Shown here one piece after another: positions 4,632 to 6,974 of a stretch of DNA of 6,974 nucleotides (within the stretch, counting starts at the first letter, position 1; each line of letters starts with the position of its first letter). Source of the DNA: an uncultured Rhodoluna sp. Its GTDB lineage: Bacteria; Actinomycetota; Actinomycetes; Actinomycetales; Microbacteriaceae. Location of the stretch: NCBI GenBank assembly GCA_937898095.1, contig CALDKR010000047.1:1-6974 (forward strand), written 5' to 3'. Position numbers and translations under genes: made by a program. Under the pieces are notes generated by a model. It saw only the letters and a program-made list of their open reading frames with translations, was not told where the DNA came from and did not search any database.

Positions 4632-6974
4632 GTGTCTATTACTCAGATCAACCACAATGACAAATTAATAGTTAAGGGTGCCAGGGTTCACAACCTCAAG
4701 AACGTGAACCTCGAGATTCCTCGCAACGCGATGGTTGTATTCACGGGCCTCAGTGGCTCAGGCAAGTCTTCACTTGCGTTCGACACAATCTTTGCCGAGG
4801 GGCAGCGCCGCTATGTCGAATCTTTGTCGGCCTATGCGCGCCAATTTTTGGGTCAAGTTGACCGACCAGACGTCGACTTTATCGAAGGTCTAAGCCCAGC
4901 AGTTTCAATTGATCAAAAATCAACCAACCGCAACCCGCGATCCACCGTGGGCACCATCACTGAAATCCATGACTACCTGCGCCTGCTCTGGGCTCGCATC
5001 GGTGTGCCTTTTTGCGCAACCTGTGGCGAAAAAATCGTCAAGCAGACCCCGCAGCAAATTGTCGATCAGCTAATCGAGCTGGGTGAAGGAACCCGGTTTC
5101 AAATTTTGGCACCGGTGGTTGATCAAAAAAAGGGCGAGTTCGTCGACCTCTTTGCCGAGCTCAATGCTCAGGGTTTTGCTCGAGCCGTGGTTGATGGCGA
5201 AACCATTCAACTCGCCGACGCAAAGCCGCTAAAAAAGACTTTCAAGCACGACATTTCGGTGGTTGTCGATCGCCTCGTGATCAAGGCAGACATCGCTGGC
5301 CGTTTGGTTGACTCAGTCGAAACCGCTCTCAAACTAGCCGGCGGTCGCATTTTGATTGACTTCGTTGATCTGCCAGAGGGTCAGGGCCGCACTCGAGTCT
5401 TCAGCGAAAAAATGTCTTGCCCGAACGAGCACCCGCTCTCGCTAACCGAAATCGAACCGCGCACCTTCTCGTTCAATGCGCCTTTCGGTGCTTGCCCGGC
5501 CTGTGCCGGCCTTGGCACGAAGATGGCCGTTGATGCTGACCTAGTGATTGGCGACCCCGATGCCAGCTTGAACGGTGGCGTGATTCTGCCTTGGTCGACG
5601 CCAGGCAAGGGTCTCTATCACTACTTTTCGCGCATGCTCGAGGGCCTAGCCAGCGATCTTGAATTTTCTATGGACACACCCTGGAACCAACTGACAGCTG
5701 ACCAGCAAGAGGCGGTGCTGCACGGCAACAACTTTGATGTGCAGGTCAAGTGGAAGAACCGCTACGGGCGCGAGCTGCGTTATGCCACCGGCTTTGAGGG
5801 CGTGCTTGCCTACATTGAACGCAAATATCTCGAGTCTGAAAACGACTACGCGCGTGCAAAATGGTCGGGCTTTTTGCGTGAGGTCGACTGCCCGGGCTGC
5901 AATGGCGCCCGTTTGAAACCAGAGGTGCTTGCGGTGAAGGTAGCCGAAACCTCGATTGCCGAAGTTGCAGCGATGAGCCTGCGCGACTGCTCCGCATTCT
6001 TTGAGAAATTAGTGCTTGAAGAGCGCGATGTGAAAATCGCAGCCCAGGTTCTTCGTGAGATCAAGGCGCGACTCGACTTTTTGCTCGACGTCGGGCTTGA
6101 CTATCTGAGCCTCGAGAGAGCCGCCGCAACACTTTCAGGCGGCGAGGCACAGCGAATTCGACTTGCCACTCAAATCGGTTCAGGGCTGACCGGAGTGTTG
6201 TACGTGCTTGACGAACCCAGCATCGGCCTGCACCAACGCGATAACCGTCGTCTGATCGAAACCCTGATAAAACTTCGTGACTTGGGCAACACACTGCTGG
6301 TGGTTGAGCATGATGAAGACACGATCAAAGCCTCAGACTGGATTGTCGATGTGGGCCCTGGCGCCGGAGTCAACGGTGGAGAAATTGTGCACTCTGGGCC
6401 ATACGACGCTCTAATCAAGAATGAAAATTCGATTACCGGTGCATTCGTTGCCGGCCGCGAAAAGATTGACACGCCAAAAAAGCGACGCCCGATTGATAAA
6501 TCTCGCGTTATCAAGGTGGTTGGTGCTCGTGAAAACAACCTTAAAAACGTCGACGCTGAGTTTCCGCTGAGCGTCTTAACAGCGGTCACCGGCGTCAGTG
6601 GTTCGGGCAAATCATCGCTGGTCAACGATGTTCTGTATGAGGTTCTGGCCAACTCGCTCAATGGCGCCAAGGGAGTAGCCGGCAAGCACACTCGAGTCGA
6701 GGGCCTTGAACAGCTCGACAAAGTTGTGCACGTTGACCAAAACCCAATCGGTCGAACTCCGCGTTCGAACCCGGCAACTTATACGGGTGTTTTTGATCAC
6801 ATTCGCAAATTGTTTGCTGAGACCCAAGAGTCAAAAGCCCGCGGCTATCAGCAAGGTCGATTCTCGTTCAATGTCAAAGGTGGTCGCTGCGAGGCCTGCA
6901 GCGGAGACGGAACACTGAAAATTGAAATGAACTTCTTGCCCGATGTATACGTAGCCTGCGAAATTTGTCACGGC
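4632..6974 (+). CDS. uvrA: excinuclease ABC subunit A (UvrA), 3' truncated
   Basis: UvrA is the DNA-damage-sensing ABC ATPase that dimerises and loads UvrB. The first 781 codons are present; about 160-190 residues, including the second ABC signature and Walker B, lie beyond the window. Visible parts in order: KGARVHNLKNV (15-25), Walker A GLSGSGKSS (39-47), the SLSAYARQFL region (65-74), CATC (128-131) in the probable UvrB-binding domain, a first zinc module with C263, H267, C288 and C291, CPGCNGARL (420-428), ABC signature LSGGEAQRIRLA (501-512), Walker B VLYVLDEPS (522-530), the H-loop VVEHDED (557-563), second Walker A GVSGSGKSS (654-662), and the second zinc finger C753, C756, C776 and C779. 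GTG 4632 is the only plausible start: an in-frame stop lies at 4620-4622, and the conserved domain begins about 14 codons later. The reading frame is open to the last base. Confidence 0.98.
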   Translation, partial: MSITQINHNDKLIVKGARVHNLKNVNLEIPRNAMVVFTGLSGSGKSSLAFDTIFAEGQRRYVESLSAYARQFLGQVDRPDVDFIEGLSPAVSIDQKSTNRNPRSTVGTITEIHDYLRLLWARIGVPFCATCGEKIVKQTPQQIVDQLIELGEGTRFQILAPVVDQKKGEFVDLFAELNAQGFARAVVDGETIQLADAKPLKKTFKHDISVVVDRLVIKADIAGRLVDSVETALKLAGGRILIDFVDLPEGQGRTRVFSEKMSCPNEHPLSLTEIEPRTFSFNAPFGACPACAGLGTKMAVDADLVIGDPDASLNGGVILPWSTPGKGLYHYFSRMLEGLASDLEFSMDTPWNQLTADQQEAVLHGNNFDVQVKWKNRYGRELRYATGFEGVLAYIERKYLESENDYARAKWSGFLREVDCPGCNGARLKPEVLAVKVAETSIAEVAAMSLRDCSAFFEKLVLEERDVKIAAQVLREIKARLDFLLDVGLDYLSLERAAATLSGGEAQRIRLATQIGSGLTGVLYVLDEPSIGLHQRDNRRLIETLIKLRDLGNTLLVVEHDEDTIKASDWIVDVGPGAGVNGGEIVHSGPYDALIKNENSITGAFVAGREKIDTPKKRRPIDKSRVIKVVGARENNLKNVDAEFPLSVLTAVTGVSGSGKSSLVNDVLYEVLANSLNGAKGVAGKHTRVEGLEQLDKVVHVDQNPIGRTPRSNPATYTGVFDHIRKLFAETQESKARGYQQGRFSFNVKGGRCEACSGDGTLKIEMNFLPDVYVACEICHG

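Noticed and set aside
6170..6721. 183-codon open frame on the minus strand inside uvrA
   Set aside because: It is antisense to conserved UvrA motifs (Walker B, second Walker A). The Ser/Thr/Pro/Arg-rich translation resembles no known family and fits a shadow frame.
1..6974. Undescribed defence, mobile or biosynthetic system, CRISPR array, tRNA or insertion sequence
   Set aside because: All substantial coding sequence is accounted for by HPr-like, rpsA, coaE, uvrB and uvrA. The gaps total under 200 nt, and I see no direct-repeat array, transposase, attachment site or tRNA-like structure.

Overview
The window carries ordinary bacterial housekeeping genes, all on the + strand, and is truncated at both ends. 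The sequence suggests a low-to-mid GC actinobacterium, perhaps a Microbacteriaceae relative of the freshwater Luna / Rhodoluna / Aquiluna type. The evidence is a 486-residue four-domain ribosomal protein S1 with the actinobacterial-style C-terminal tail, a UvrB Walker A region reading GATGTGKSATTAW, the order rpsA-coaE-uvrB-uvrA, and GC near one half. The genus is inference.

Layout: bases 1-15 match the 3' end of an Illumina adapter and are probably not genomic. Bases 17-157 are the 3' half of an HPr-like phosphocarrier gene. Bases 158-281 are a non-coding leader with three small inverted repeats. Then come rpsA (282-1742), a very strong UUCG-loop terminator (1755-1786), coaE (1809-2474), uvrB (2477-4618) and a 3'-truncated uvrA (4632-6974, the first 781 codons).

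How the genes work together: S1 binds mRNA on the 30S subunit and is probably its own transcription unit, closed by the terminator. CoaE makes the last step of coenzyme A synthesis. It sits 2 nt from uvrB, which sits 13 nt from uvrA, so the three look like one operon. UvrA and UvrB form the damage-recognition complex of nucleotide excision repair; a uvrC gene is not in the window.

I found no undescribed system. The points most worth a second look are the adapter remnant, an identical 10-mer placed at the same distance before the coaE and uvrA starts (ribosome-binding context or leaderless -10 element), the extreme CTA/CTT leucine codon preference of rpsA, and the structured rpsA leader.
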